A DNA stretch of 64,000 nucleotides from Aurantibacter sp034110465 (GCA_034110465.1 JAWUZD010000015.1:36320-100319); one strand, 5' to 3'. Positions 25,041 through 34,812 are shown, counted from the first letter of the stretch. Numbers and translations: made by a program. The notes: generated by a model not told the origin, from the letters alone.

Positions 25041-26021
25041 ATGAAAACTATTCAATTTAGGGAAGCTATTTGCGAGGCAATGAGCGAGGAAATGCGCAGA
25101 GACGAAAGCATTTACTTAATGGGTGAAGAAGTTGCTGAATATAATGGTGCTTACAAAGCATCTAAAGGAATGTTAGATGAGTTTGGTGCAAAACGCGTTA
25201 TAGATACACCAATTGCAGAACTTGGTTTTGCAGGAATTGCTATTGGTTCTACAATGACAGGGAATAGACCAATTGTAGAATATATGACTTTCAATTTCTC
25301 TTTAGTTGGAATAGATCAAATTATAAATAATGCCGCTAAAATTAGACAAATGTCTGGAGGACAATTTAAATGTCCAATAGTATTTAGAGGTCCGACTGCA
25401 TCTGCAGGACAATTAGCAGCAACACATTCTCAAGCCTTTGAAAATTGGTTTGCTAATACGCCAGGTTTAAAAGTTGTAGTACCATCTAATCCATACGATG
25501 CGAAAGGACTTTTAAAATCTGCTATACGAGATGATGATCCAGTTATTTTTATGGAAAGTGAACAGATGTATGGCGATAAAGGTGAAGTGCCTGAAGGTGA
25601 ATATACAATTCCGTTAGGTGTAGCAGAAATTAAAAGAGAAGGAACCGATGTAACTATTGTGTCTTTTGGTAAAATAATAAAGGAAGCTTATAAGGCAGCA
25701 GATGAGTTAGCTAAAGATGGTATTTCTTGCGAAATTATTGATTTAAGAACGGTTAGACCTTTAGATAAAGAAGCGGTTTTAACCTCTGTAAAGAAAACAA
25801 ATCGTTTAGTTGTTTTGGAAGAAGCGTGGCCATTTGGAAATGTTTCAACTGAGTTAACCTATATTGTACAATCTGAAGCATTCGATTATTTAGATGCACC
25901 AGTTGTCAAAATTAATACAGCAGATACACCAGCACCATATTCACCTGTGTTATTTGCAGAATGGTTGCCAGATTATAACTCAGTAATTAAAGCTGTAAAA
26001 AAAGTAATGTATAAAAAATAA
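25041..26021 (+). CDS. pdhB: Pyruvate dehydrogenase E1 component, beta subunit
   Basis: This subunit with E1-alpha decarboxylates pyruvate using thiamine diphosphate and passes acetyl to E2. The 326-residue protein has REAICEAMSEEMRRDESIYLMGEEVAEYNGAYKASKGMLDEFG, then DTPIAELGFAGIAIGSTMTG, the E1-beta signature with Glu-Leu, HSQAFENWFANTPGLKVVVPSNPYDAKGLLKSAIRDDDPVIFMESE, and IIDLRTVRPLD near the end. A branched-chain 2-oxoacid dehydrogenase beta is the main alternative, but the length and motifs fit PDH-beta better. E1-alpha is not in the window. A strong hairpin follows. Confidence 0.95.
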   Translation: MKTIQFREAICEAMSEEMRRDESIYLMGEEVAEYNGAYKASKGMLDEFGAKRVIDTPIAELGFAGIAIGSTMTGNRPIVEYMTFNFSLVGIDQIINNAAKIRQMSGGQFKCPIVFRGPTASAGQLAATHSQAFENWFANTPGLKVVVPSNPYDAKGLLKSAIRDDDPVIFMESEQMYGDKGEVPEGEYTIPLGVAEIKREGTDVTIVSFGKIIKEAYKAADELAKDGISCEIIDLRTVRPLDKEAVLTSVKKTNRLVVLEEAWPFGNVSTELTYIVQSEAFDYLDAPVVKINTADTPAPYSPVLFAEWLPDYNSVIKAVKKVMYKK

Positions 26022-26043
26022 TTTATTATTTTTGTTTACTTAT

Positions 26044-26080
26044 AAACTTCATTAACATAGTTTGTTAATGAAGTTTTTTT
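26044..26080 (+). terminator. Terminator after pdhB
   Basis: The 13-bp inverted repeat AAACTTCATTAAC (26044-26056) and its complement (26064-26076) runs straight into a T-run. The next ATG is only ten bases further on, so that gene's promoter must overlap this hairpin or lie within pdhB. Confidence 0.9.
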
Positions 26081-26089
26081 TGTTCAATT

Positions 26090-28579
26090 ATGAAAAGATA
26101 TTTAGTACTTATATTAATTTTTATAGCGTTTAACACAATAGCACAAACTAAGGTTAGTGGTTATGTGTTAGATGAATTTAACGAGCCGGTTTCGTATGCT
26201 AATGTGATTTTTAAAAACTCATCTAAAGGAACAATTACTAATGAAAACGGTAAGTTCTATATGGAAGATGATGTGGATTGGGATACATTAATCATTTCTT
26301 TTTTAGGTTATTTAACCCAAGAAGTAACACTTAAAAAAGGCGCTAATTACGATCTTAAAATTGTTTTGAATGAAGAAGTAGCCTCTTTAAATGAAGTTGT
26401 TATAGTTACAGGAAAACAATCTAAAAAAAATAATCCAGCAATAGATATTCTTCGCAAAATTTGGGCTAACAAACGCGTTAATGGCTTAAATAAATATAAA
26501 CAATATCAATACGAAAAATACGAAAAAGTAGAATTCGATCTAAATACAATCGATAGTGCTACAATGAAAAGTAAGCTTTTTCGAGGAATGGAATTTGTTT
26601 TTGATCAGATTGATACTTCTAAGGTTACAGGGAAAACATATTTACCTATGTTTATAAATGAAGCTGCAAGCGAAGTTTATGGCGATAATATATTAAAAGA
26701 AAAACTTGAAGTACTTAAAGGGAATAAAAATTCCGGTTTTAGTAATAATCAAACCATAATAGATTTTATAGACGACCTTTATTCTGAATATGACGTGTAC
26801 GATAATTACCTAAAATTCTTCGATAAAAGTTTTACAAGTCCTTTGTCAAAAACAGGAATAAGTACTTATAATTATGTTTTAGCAGACAGTTCTTACAGAG
26901 ATAATAAATGGTGCTACAACATTATATATTATCCAAGACGTAAAAATGAATTAACTTTTAAAGGTGATTTTTGGGTTGCAGATACAACTTTTGCTATTAA
27001 AGAAATTAATTTACAAGCTTCTAAAAGTGCTAATATAAATTGGGTTAAAGAAATTTATATAGAGCAAGAATTTGATGTTTTAAACGATTCTGTGTTTTTA
27101 ATTAAACGTGATTATTTTATGAGTGATTTCGCGTTTAATAAAAAGGAGAAGTCAAAAGGTATATATGGAAAACGTACTACGTTGTACGATAATTATAAAT
27201 TCAACATAAAAAAGGACAAAGAGTTTTACGCTAAAAAAGTCTTCAGTTTTGATGAGGAACTCTATAATCAAGACGATTCTTTTTGGGAAGAAAAACGATT
27301 AGAACAATTAAGTAAAGACGAAAAAGGGGTTTACGTTATGTTAGACTCTTTAAAGAATACAAAAAAATTTAAGCGGTTATATAATCTTGGAAGTATTTTA
27401 GCTTCAGGATATATAGAACTCGATGCACTAAATTTAGATTATGGACCTATTTTTTCTACGTTTGGATTTAACGATGTTGAAGGATTACGACTTAGAGCTG
27501 GAGGAAGAACATATTTTGGGCAGAATGATGTTTGGCGCATAGAAGGTTATACGGCTTATGGCTTTAAGGATAATAAGTTTAAATATGGTATTTCTGGAAA
27601 ATGGCTAATAGATAAAAAAAATAGATTTATAATTTCTGGAGGAAATAGAAGAGATGTAGAGCAAATAGGCGCCAGTTTAACTACAAGTACAGATGTTTTA
27701 GGGCGTAGTTTAGCATCTTCTTCAGTTGTAGGAACAGGAGTTAACGATAAATTAACTAACATTAATTTAACCTCATTATCTTTTGAATTAGAGCCTTCCA
27801 AAAACCTTATAACACGTTTAAGTACAACTTATAGAACTTTAGAGTCGGCTTCTAATACATTTAGCTTAGATTATTATACAGACGCAACTCAAACAACGAC
27901 TAAAAGTGAAGTAAAACAGTTTGAAACCGCAGTTTCATTATCATATTTTCCACAAAGGGAAATGACAGGTTATGGCGTAGAGCGTAAAACAAAAAATGAT
28001 GATTTTGCACGCTTTTTTGCTCAAATAAGCAGAGGAGATAAAGGGGTTTTAGATGGAGATTTCAATTATACAAAAGTGCAATTTTCGTATACGCAGCCAT
28101 GGGCAATTGGTGGCTTTGGAAGATTAACAACTACAGTAGAAGCTGGTAAAACATTTGGACAAGTGCCATTAGGTTTGTTAAGTGTTGTTCCTGGGAATCA
28201 AACTTATTTTTCGATATATAATACATTTTCTAACTTAGATTTTTATGAATTTGTAACGGATGAATATGTAACACTTCATATGGAGCATAATTTTAATGGA
28301 AGGTTGTTTTCTAGAATTCCATTTCTTAGAAAATTAAATTGGAGAGAAGTTGTTAGTGTTCGTGGAGTTCTTGGAGATGTGTCACCTGAAAACAGAGCTA
28401 TTAATGCTTCAGGATTACTTTATAATGCGCCAAATAAAGATGCTTATTACGAGTATAGTTTTGGGATAGCTAATATTTTTAAAGTCTTTAGAATTGATTT
28501 TAATTTTAGAGGAAATTATTTAGATGTACCTCAATCTAGAGCATTTGGAGTTACGGGAAGCTTCGGTTTTTACTTTTAA
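26090..28579 (+). CDS. DUF5686 outer-membrane protein with carboxypeptidase-regulatory-like domain
   Basis: An 829-residue protein with a signal peptide (residues 1-19, ending AQ). Residues about 20-105 form a CarboxypepD_reg-like beta-sandwich (VSGYVLDEFNEPVSYANVIFKNSSKGTITNENGKF). The rest is the DUF5686 region, ending in many aromatic alternating strands and a final GSFGFYF, the pattern of an outer-membrane beta-barrel ending in Phe. This domain pair is common in Bacteroidota, but its role is unknown. It is not a typical TonB-dependent receptor because no plug domain is evident. Confidence 0.88.
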   Translation: MKRYLVLILIFIAFNTIAQTKVSGYVLDEFNEPVSYANVIFKNSSKGTITNENGKFYMEDDVDWDTLIISFLGYLTQEVTLKKGANYDLKIVLNEEVASLNEVVIVTGKQSKKNNPAIDILRKIWANKRVNGLNKYKQYQYEKYEKVEFDLNTIDSATMKSKLFRGMEFVFDQIDTSKVTGKTYLPMFINEAASEVYGDNILKEKLEVLKGNKNSGFSNNQTIIDFIDDLYSEYDVYDNYLKFFDKSFTSPLSKTGISTYNYVLADSSYRDNKWCYNIIYYPRRKNELTFKGDFWVADTTFAIKEINLQASKSANINWVKEIYIEQEFDVLNDSVFLIKRDYFMSDFAFNKKEKSKGIYGKRTTLYDNYKFNIKKDKEFYAKKVFSFDEELYNQDDSFWEEKRLEQLSKDEKGVYVMLDSLKNTKKFKRLYNLGSILASGYIELDALNLDYGPIFSTFGFNDVEGLRLRAGGRTYFGQNDVWRIEGYTAYGFKDNKFKYGISGKWLIDKKNRFIISGGNRRDVEQIGASLTTSTDVLGRSLASSSVVGTGVNDKLTNINLTSLSFELEPSKNLITRLSTTYRTLESASNTFSLDYYTDATQTTTKSEVKQFETAVSLSYFPQREMTGYGVERKTKNDDFARFFAQISRGDKGVLDGDFNYTKVQFSYTQPWAIGGFGRLTTTVEAGKTFGQVPLGLLSVVPGNQTYFSIYNTFSNLDFYEFVTDEYVTLHMEHNFNGRLFSRIPFLRKLNWREVVSVRGVLGDVSPENRAINASGLLYNAPNKDAYYEYSFGIANIFKVFRIDFNFRGNYLDVPQSRAFGVTGSFGFYF

Positions 28580-28646
28580 AACAGTCTTAAACTCTACCAT
28601 AAAAAACATAATAGCTTAAAAATTTTTAAAAAAACATTGATTTCCT

Positions 28647-28654
28647 TACTTTTG
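28647..28654 (+). promoter_or_regulatory. Promoter -7 box of ppa
   Basis: TACTTTTG is an exact TAnnTTTG match, 26 bases before the ATG of the pyrophosphatase gene. There is no obvious -33 TTTG. Confidence 0.5.
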
Positions 28655-28680
28655 CGCTCTTAAAATTAAAGACTTAAAAG

Positions 28681-29208
28681 ATGAGTAAATCAGATAAATT
28701 AACTTTTGACGCGTTAATAGAGATTCCTAAAGGAAGTAGAAATAAATATGAATACGATTTCGATTTAAAGAAAATCCGTTTTGATCGTATGTTGTTTTCT
28801 TCTATGATGTATCCTGCAGATTATGGATTCGTTCCAGAAACATTAGCATTAGATGGAGATCCATTAGATGTTTTGGTATTAGGTCACGAACCTACATTTC
28901 CAATGTGTGTAGTAGAAGTTAAAGCAATAGGTGTTTTTCATATGGCAGATGAAAAGGGTCCAGATGAAAAAATTATCTGTGTACCAGTTTCTGATCCTAT
29001 TTGGAATAAATGTAACGATATTTCGGACTTAAACCCACATAGAATAGATGAAATCACTCACTTCTTTAGAGTTTATAAAGATTTAGAGAAAAAAGAAGTT
29101 ACTATTGGTGCTTGGGGAGACGCAAAAGAAGCAAGAGAAATTTTTAAGGTATGTGTAGAGCGTTATGAAAATAGTGATCATAAAAAAACTAATGATTTTA
29201 AAATCTAA
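28681..29208 (+). CDS. ppa: Inorganic pyrophosphatase (family I)
   Basis: Hydrolyses pyrophosphate to phosphate, driving biosynthetic reactions forward. The 175-residue protein has the family I active site: EIPKGSRNKYEYD, YPADYGFVPETLALDGDPLDVLVL with metal-binding Asp58, Asp60 and Asp63, DEKIICVPVSDP and HFFRVYKDLE. The gene stands alone with a promoter-like box upstream and a strong bidirectional terminator downstream. Confidence 0.98.
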   Translation: MSKSDKLTFDALIEIPKGSRNKYEYDFDLKKIRFDRMLFSSMMYPADYGFVPETLALDGDPLDVLVLGHEPTFPMCVVEVKAIGVFHMADEKGPDEKIICVPVSDPIWNKCNDISDLNPHRIDEITHFFRVYKDLEKKEVTIGAWGDAKEAREIFKVCVERYENSDHKKTNDFKI

Positions 29209-29227
29209 TTAGATTTTATTTTAATAC

Positions 29228-29263
29228 AAAAAAGCCTTTTTACAATTGTAAAAAGGCTTTTTT
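29228..29263. terminator. Bidirectional terminator between ppa and the deoxynucleoside kinase
   Basis: An almost perfect 17-bp palindromic stem (AAAAAAGCCTTTTTACAA and its complement) with T-runs on both strands, between convergent genes. Confidence 0.92.
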
Positions 29264-29286
29264 GTACTTTATAGTTGTCTGGTTTA

Positions 29287-29901
29287 CTAAAACAAACCAT
29301 TTATCTCAGCATCAATTTTATTAATAATGTCTCCTAAATCTTCTGGATTAGCTACAAAATCTAAATCGTCTACATCTATAATTATAAGTTTTCCTTTTGT
29401 GTAACCTTGTATAAATGCTTCATAACGCTCGTTTAATCTGCTTAAGTAATCTATGCTAATAGAGTTTTCATAATCTCTTCCGCGTTTATGTATTTGTGCC
29501 ACTAAATTTGGAATACTACTTCTTAAATAAATTAAGACATCTGGTGCTGCAACAAAACTTTCCATTAAATCAAATAGTGACTTGTAATTTTCAAAATCAC
29601 GATTAGTCATTAATCCCATAGCATGAAGGTTAGGTGCAAAAATATGTGCATCTTCATATATGGTTCTGTCTTGTATAATATCTTTTCCGCTTTCTCTAAT
29701 TTGTGCTACTTGTCTAAATCTACTATTTAAAAAATACACTTGTAAATTAAAACTCCAACGTTCCATTTGGTTATAGAAGTCATCTAAATATGGGTTATCT
29801 ACAACATCTTCTAGTTGTGCTTCCCATTTAAAGTGTTTTGCCAATAACTTTGTTAAAGTTGTTTTTCCGGCACCTATATTTCCAGCAATTGCAACGTGCA
29901 T
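29287..29901 (-). CDS. Deoxynucleoside kinase (deoxyadenosine/deoxyguanosine kinase-like)
   Basis: A 204-residue P-loop kinase that phosphorylates salvaged deoxynucleosides. The Walker A loop GNIGAGKT is at residues 7-14, followed by FNLQVYFLNSRFRQ, the DRT motif QDRTIYEDAHIF, and IYLRSSIPNLVAQIHKRGRDYE with the lid arginines, plus DYLSRLNERYEAFI. It belongs to the dNK/dCK/dGK family; the preferred base cannot be read off. Its start is two bases after the hypothetical gene upstream, so the two form an operon. It would work alongside the nucleoside transporter at 20.5 kb. Confidence 0.94.
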   Translation of the reverse strand: MHVAIAGNIGAGKTTLTKLLAKHFKWEAQLEDVVDNPYLDDFYNQMERWSFNLQVYFLNSRFRQVAQIRESGKDIIQDRTIYEDAHIFAPNLHAMGLMTNRDFENYKSLFDLMESFVAAPDVLIYLRSSIPNLVAQIHKRGRDYENSISIDYLSRLNERYEAFIQGYTKGKLIIIDVDDLDFVANPEDLGDIINKIDAEINGLF

Positions 29902-29903
29902 AT

Positions 29904-30677
29904 TTAATAGTTTAGTTGGTATACGTAAATTTTATTCTGTTCGTAAATATAGAGGTTTTGTTGTGATACAAAAAACGAATCTATAAGTTGATTTGTTAAA
30001 GGAACTAAATTAGTTTCTTTTTTGTTTTTATTATATAAATAAATTGAATTTCCTTTTTTTAAGACTAAGTTTTCATTAATGTTTTTTATACTTTGGTACT
30101 GGTCATTTTTAAGTTTGTAAATTAAGCTTCCAGCATAGTTGTAACATAATATATTCTCTTCTGTTAGGAGCCAAACATAATTATAATCGCTAGTAATGTC
30201 TATAATATTAGAAATAATTGGGTTAGTTTTTATTTTAGTTGATGAGGTTTTATAGTCAAACAATTCTAATCTATTATCTATGGTGTTAAAAATCCAGAAA
30301 CTATTGTTGTTTGCATTTGATATATGAGAAATTAACCTTAGATTTTTTAGCTGATTAAAATCTATAATTTTAATTTCTGCCAACCTATTGTCAAGAATAA
30401 CAACAGAATTTGTATCGTTATAAAGAATAAATATTTTTAATGGGTTAAAAGTATCGATTCCTGCAATGCTTCCAAGTTTAAGGTTGCTGTAATTAAATGT
30501 ATTAAGCGAGTTCTCTTTTTTTAATTTATTATTTTTTAAAAAATATTTAAATTCAAAACTATCTATACCAATTATAGAGTCTTTTGGGTATTTCCTTACT
30601 TCAATTAAGTCTGCGCTAACTTGCGAATTTAAATTATTGAATAGAAGTAGTACTAAAACGCAAATTACTTTTTTCAT
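29904..30677 (-). CDS. Secreted protein of unknown function, propeller-like repeats
   Basis: From the ATG at 30677 this encodes 257 residues with a signal peptide (MKKVICVLVLLLFNNLNSQ). A longer frame would start at TTG 30686, but MKKVI is the natural signal start. The mature part consists of short strand repeats with periodic aromatic and Asn residues (FWIFNTIDNRLELFDYKT, YVWLLTEENILCYNYAGSLIYKL, NSIYLYNKNKKETNLV), suggesting a beta-propeller of about five blades. I do not recognise the family by name. It is coupled to the downstream deoxynucleoside kinase with a two-base gap, a pairing whose meaning is unclear. Confidence 0.8.
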   Translation of the reverse strand: MKKVICVLVLLLFNNLNSQVSADLIEVRKYPKDSIIGIDSFEFKYFLKNNKLKKENSLNTFNYSNLKLGSIAGIDTFNPLKIFILYNDTNSVVILDNRLAEIKIIDFNQLKNLRLISHISNANNNSFWIFNTIDNRLELFDYKTSSTKIKTNPIISNIIDITSDYNYVWLLTEENILCYNYAGSLIYKLKNDQYQSIKNINENLVLKKGNSIYLYNKNKKETNLVPLTNQLIDSFFVSQQNLYIYEQNKIYVYQLNY

Positions 30678-30867
30678 AAAGAGCAAGTTACAAAATTTAC
30701 AGTTTAAATTTCCAACTAGGTTTTTTTTTACTCAAAGAAATCTGGGCTTTAAATGTTAAATATTCTTTTAACATTAATTTAACAGGTTTGGAGTTAACAT
30801 TTTCGTCTTAAGAGCGTCTTGTATGTAAAGTAAAAGGTAAATTTATCACTTAAAAATAAAATTAAAA

Positions 30868-31770
30868 ATGAAGATGTCATCAATAAAATTAACCATTTGT
30901 GCAGTATTTGTATTAATAACAGTATCAGGATTCTCTCAGTCTGATTTTCAAGGGAAAGCAACTTATATATCTAAAACATCAATGGATATAGATAATTGGG
31001 GCGGAAAAGAGATGTCTCCAGAGCGTAAGAAAATGATGCAAGAACGTATGAAAAGTTTCTTGGAAAAAACCTATGTGCTAACATTCAATAAAACGGAATC
31101 AATCTATAAAGAAGAGGAGCAGTTAGATGCGCCAGGTGGCGGAAGAGGTTTTGGAGGTATGATGAAAAGTTTTACTGGAGGAGCTCAGTACAAAAATGTT
31201 AAAGAAGGAAATATTAAACAAGAACAAGATTTTTTTGGTAAGCAGTTTCTAATTAATGATTCTATTCCTAAGTTAGCATGGGAAATGTCTGGAGAAACTA
31301 AACAAATTGGAAAGTACATGTGTTTTAAGGCAACTGCTATGAAACCTGTAGATGAGTTCGACTGGACAAATATGAGACGTAAAGGCCCAAAGAAGGATAA
31401 GGAAAAAGAAGCTGTTGCAGAGGTTAAGAAAGACTCCACAGCAACTACAACCTCTAGTTTTATGGAAGATATTGAAATGCCTAAGGAAGTAGAAGTGACC
31501 GCATGGTATACAATGGATGTTCCTGTTAGTAATGGTCCTGGAGAGTTTTCTGGTTTACCAGGTTTAATTTTAGAAGTAAGTTCTGGCAAGACAACAGTCT
31601 TATGTTCTTCAATAACAATTAATCCTGAAGAAAAGGAAGATATTAAAGAACCAAGTAAAGGTAAAGAAGTAACTAAAAAGGAATACCAGGATATTGTAAA
31701 GAAAAAAATGGAAGAAATGCGCGAAATGTACGGTGGACGAAATGGTGGAGGAAAAGGCGGAAGACGATAG
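30868..31770 (+). CDS. GLPGLI family protein
   Basis: A 300-residue exported protein with a signal peptide ending in FSQ. It carries the name-giving motif GLPGLI within GPGEFSGLPGLILEVSSGKTTVLC (about residues 230-250), preceded by the typical KQIGKYMCFKATA segment and AWYTMDVPVSNGP. The middle is a charged low-complexity linker, and the C-terminus is Gly/Arg/Lys-rich (YGGRNGGGKGGRR). GLPGLI proteins are found in Bacteroidota, often beside outer-membrane receptors; their function is unknown. It is followed after 24 bases by a large barrel protein on the same strand, so the two are probably one operon. Confidence 0.9.
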   Translation: MKMSSIKLTICAVFVLITVSGFSQSDFQGKATYISKTSMDIDNWGGKEMSPERKKMMQERMKSFLEKTYVLTFNKTESIYKEEEQLDAPGGGRGFGGMMKSFTGGAQYKNVKEGNIKQEQDFFGKQFLINDSIPKLAWEMSGETKQIGKYMCFKATAMKPVDEFDWTNMRRKGPKKDKEKEAVAEVKKDSTATTTSSFMEDIEMPKEVEVTAWYTMDVPVSNGPGEFSGLPGLILEVSSGKTTVLCSSITINPEEKEDIKEPSKGKEVTKKEYQDIVKKKMEEMREMYGGRNGGGKGGRR

Positions 31771-31794
31771 AACCAAACCAACTAAAAATAATAA

Positions 31795-34506
31795 ATGAAA
31801 CATATAATTACAGGAATACTTTTACTTGTTGTAACAGTATCCTTTTCTCAAATAAAATTTCAAGGAACAATAAAAGATAGTATTGGTGATCCCTTGGAAT
31901 TAGCAAATATTGTAGCTATAAATAAAGTAACCAATAAAATGGATTCTTATGCAATATCTAATGATAAAGGAAGATATAAGTTAGATCTTGAAGAAAATAC
32001 GCCTTATAATATTAAGGTGAGTTATATAGGAATGAGGTCTGTTGATATTACTATTGAAACAAAAGCTGAAAACATCGACAAAGCGTTTACGCTGGTAGAA
32101 GATAACAACTTAGATCAAGTAGAATTGACTTATGAAATGCCTGTAACTATTAGTGGAGATACATTAATTTATAATGCAGATTCTTTTAAGAACGGAACTG
32201 AGCGAAAGCTTGAAGACGTTATGAAAAAACTACCTGGTGTAGAAATTAATGATGACGGACAAATAGAGGTTGAAGGAAAAGTAGTTGGAAAGGTTATGGT
32301 CGAGGGAAAAGATTTTTTCGATGGCGACTCAAAATTAGCATTAAAAAATATTCCTGCTAATGCAGTGGATAAAGTTCAGGTTTTAAAAAATTATTCGGAA
32401 GTTGGACAATTAAGTGGTGTTAAAAACAATCAAGATAATATTGCTATAAATATTAAGTTAAAAGAAGGTAAAAAGAATTTTTGGTTTGGAACAGTAACAG
32501 CAGGAACAGGTATAGCTGATTCTGATGGACTATATTTAGCACAGCCAAAATTATTTTATTACAGTCCAGATTATAGTATAAATGTAATTGGTGACATAAA
32601 TAACATAGGCGAAGTTGCTTTCTCTAGGAGAGATTATTTTAATTTTTCAGGTGGATTTAAATCGCCAAGCCAAAGTAGTGGAACTAATTTAAACCTTGGG
32701 GGAAATAGCTTAGGTTTTTTACAATTGCAAAATAATAGAGCTAAAGATATTAATACCAAGTTTGGTGCATCCAATTTTAGTGTGTCGCCAAATAAGGCAT
32801 TAGATATTGGTGGATTCGGAATTTTTTCTAGTAGTAGAATAGATTTACAAGAAAATAACAGCCGTATTTTTACAGATCAAACATTAGGAATTCCAAACGA
32901 GAATACAGAAAGTCTAACACACCAAAAAAGTGATTTAGGAATGCTTAAGCTTAATACATCTTATAAGCCTAATGGAAACAATCAGTTAGATTATGAGATT
33001 TTGGGACGAATGTCTAATGAAACTCAAACTCAAAATGTAGCATCTTCCGTAATTGGAAATATTGAAGAGATAGAGTCTAGTACACCATTTAGTATAAATC
33101 AGAATTTAGACTATTATTATACGCTAAACGAAAAAAATATATTTGCTCTTAATGCACAACACTTAATATCCGACGAAGATCCTTTTTACAATGCATTTTT
33201 AGAAGATAAATTAAATTATGATTCTACAGCAGATGCTTTAGGATTAGATAAATTTCAAGTAGGTTATGATTTAGGTCAACAAAAAAGAGTAAGATCAAAC
33301 CAATTAGATGCTAAACTAGATTACTGGAATATTTTAAATAAGAAAAGTGATATTAATTTAACCTTTGGAACTATACTTAGCCGTCAAGATTTCGATACTA
33401 ATATTTTTCAAACTTTAGATAATGGTTCTATTATTAACCCTACACCAATAATAAATAATGGATTAAGTACAAATAATACCACTTATAATTTTAGTGATTT
33501 ATATTTAGGTTTTCATTATAGGTTAAAAGCAGGGATTTTTACTTTTACACCAGGTTTTTCTGCACATACTTTTTCTTTAGGAACTAAACAGTTTGGTCAA
33601 GATTACAGCCAGACATTTACGCGTTTATTACCAGATGTAAATGTTAGAATGCAGCTGAAAAACAGTGAGCAAATAATTTTTAATTACCGTGTGCAAAATC
33701 AGTTTACAGATGTTTCTCAATTTGCTCAAGGTTTAGTATTGAATAATTATAATTCTTTAAGTTCTGGTAATCCATTATTAGAAAACTCATTGTCTCACAA
33801 CTTAAATTTATCTTATTTTAGTTTTAATATGTTTAATTATACAAATGTATTTGCAAATCTTAATTACACAAGGAGTATAGATAACATAAGAAATGAATCA
33901 CAATTTGAGCCAGGAAGTGTTGTAAATGTTAGCGCGCCATTTAATTCTAATTTTTCAGATGAAAGTATGTCTGCTAATGGACGTTTTCAAAGAACTTTTG
34001 GTAAATTAAAAGCTACGGTTAATGGAACATTTAGTTATACTAAGTTTAATCAAATAATTAATAGTAATGTGTCAGTTAACGAGAATTATGCTCAAAATTA
34101 CAGGTTTGGATTTAGTTCTAATTTTAGAACTGCTCCTAATTTTAACATAGGTTATCGTTATAATATTCAAGATAATGATCAAGGATCTTCACGCACTAAG
34201 TTTTATACTCATGCACCATCTGTAGAGTTTGACGCATTAATATTTAAATCGTTTACTTTTAAAACAGATTACACCTTTAACGATTTTAGAAATGAAACAG
34301 CTTCGTTAAATACATTTGAATTTTGGAATGCCTCTTTAGCTTATAGAAAAGACGAAGATTCTAAATGGGAATTTGAGTTAAAAGCAACTAACTTATTAAA
34401 TACCACTTCTCAAAATCAATCTAGCGTATCTAATCTATCTGTAAGTGCAACAGAATATTTTATACAACCAAGATTTTTAACTATTAGAGCAATTTATAAT
34501 CTATAG
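31795..34506 (+). CDS. Outer-membrane beta-barrel protein, TonB-dependent receptor-like
   Basis: A 903-residue protein with a signal peptide (ending FSQ), then a carboxypeptidase-regulatory-like domain (residues about 20-100: FQGTIKDSIGDPLELANIVAINKVTNKMDSYAISNDKGRYKL), a plug-like region (KLEDVMKKLPGVEINDDGQIEVEGKVVGKVMVEGKDFFDGD) and a long barrel ending RFLTIRAIYNL. This is the outer membrane beta-barrel group of SusC/TonB-receptor relatives. What it moves is unknown. It is paired with the GLPGLI gene just upstream and ends in a clear terminator. Confidence 0.9.
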   Translation: MKHIITGILLLVVTVSFSQIKFQGTIKDSIGDPLELANIVAINKVTNKMDSYAISNDKGRYKLDLEENTPYNIKVSYIGMRSVDITIETKAENIDKAFTLVEDNNLDQVELTYEMPVTISGDTLIYNADSFKNGTERKLEDVMKKLPGVEINDDGQIEVEGKVVGKVMVEGKDFFDGDSKLALKNIPANAVDKVQVLKNYSEVGQLSGVKNNQDNIAINIKLKEGKKNFWFGTVTAGTGIADSDGLYLAQPKLFYYSPDYSINVIGDINNIGEVAFSRRDYFNFSGGFKSPSQSSGTNLNLGGNSLGFLQLQNNRAKDINTKFGASNFSVSPNKALDIGGFGIFSSSRIDLQENNSRIFTDQTLGIPNENTESLTHQKSDLGMLKLNTSYKPNGNNQLDYEILGRMSNETQTQNVASSVIGNIEEIESSTPFSINQNLDYYYTLNEKNIFALNAQHLISDEDPFYNAFLEDKLNYDSTADALGLDKFQVGYDLGQQKRVRSNQLDAKLDYWNILNKKSDINLTFGTILSRQDFDTNIFQTLDNGSIINPTPIINNGLSTNNTTYNFSDLYLGFHYRLKAGIFTFTPGFSAHTFSLGTKQFGQDYSQTFTRLLPDVNVRMQLKNSEQIIFNYRVQNQFTDVSQFAQGLVLNNYNSLSSGNPLLENSLSHNLNLSYFSFNMFNYTNVFANLNYTRSIDNIRNESQFEPGSVVNVSAPFNSNFSDESMSANGRFQRTFGKLKATVNGTFSYTKFNQIINSNVSVNENYAQNYRFGFSSNFRTAPNFNIGYRYNIQDNDQGSSRTKFYTHAPSVEFDALIFKSFTFKTDYTFNDFRNETASLNTFEFWNASLAYRKDEDSKWEFELKATNLLNTTSQNQSSVSNLSVSATEYFIQPRFLTIRAIYNL

Positions 34507-34528
34507 AATACTAGTGGTAAATTACTAA

Positions 34529-34560
34529 AAAAAACTTCTCAAATTTTTGAGAAGTTTTTC
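34529..34560 (+). terminator. Terminator after the barrel gene
   Basis: The stem AAAACTTCTCAAA (34531-34543) pairs with 34546-34558 and is followed by Ts. It precedes the tRNA gene. The whole stretch 34507-34812 holds only this terminator, the tRNA and two further terminators. Confidence 0.88.
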
Positions 34561-34601
34561 TTGTTTTATAGATAACATATAATATATTTGCAATCGGCTT
34601 C

Positions 34602-34683
<82 letters not shown>

Positions 34684-34690
34684 CATTAAT

Positions 34691-34726
34691 AAAAAAACGC
34701 TTCACAATTTGTGAAGCGTTTTTTTA
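34691..34726 (+). terminator. Terminator after tRNA-Tyr
   Basis: The 17-bp inverted repeat AAAAAAACGCTTCACAA and its complement, directly followed by Ts, starts eight bases after the tRNA. Confidence 0.92.
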
Positions 34727-34759
34727 TGCATTAAAATTTGGAATTAGAAAGCTTAAAAC

Positions 34760-34790
34760 GAAAAAACCTCACTGCAAAAGCGAGGTTTTA
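34760..34790 (-). terminator. Terminator after pruA
   Basis: The stem AAAACCTC (34763-34770) pairs with GAGGTTTT (34782-34789); a T-run follows on the minus strand. It ends the pruA message. Confidence 0.8.
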
Positions 34791-34812
34791 AATTCTAATT
34801 TAGAGTGAAGTA

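Noticed and set aside
31185..31803. Open frames on the minus strand opposite the GLPGLI gene
   Set aside because: No family features. The plus-strand gene has a signal peptide and the GLPGLI motif, and the frames overlap it completely.
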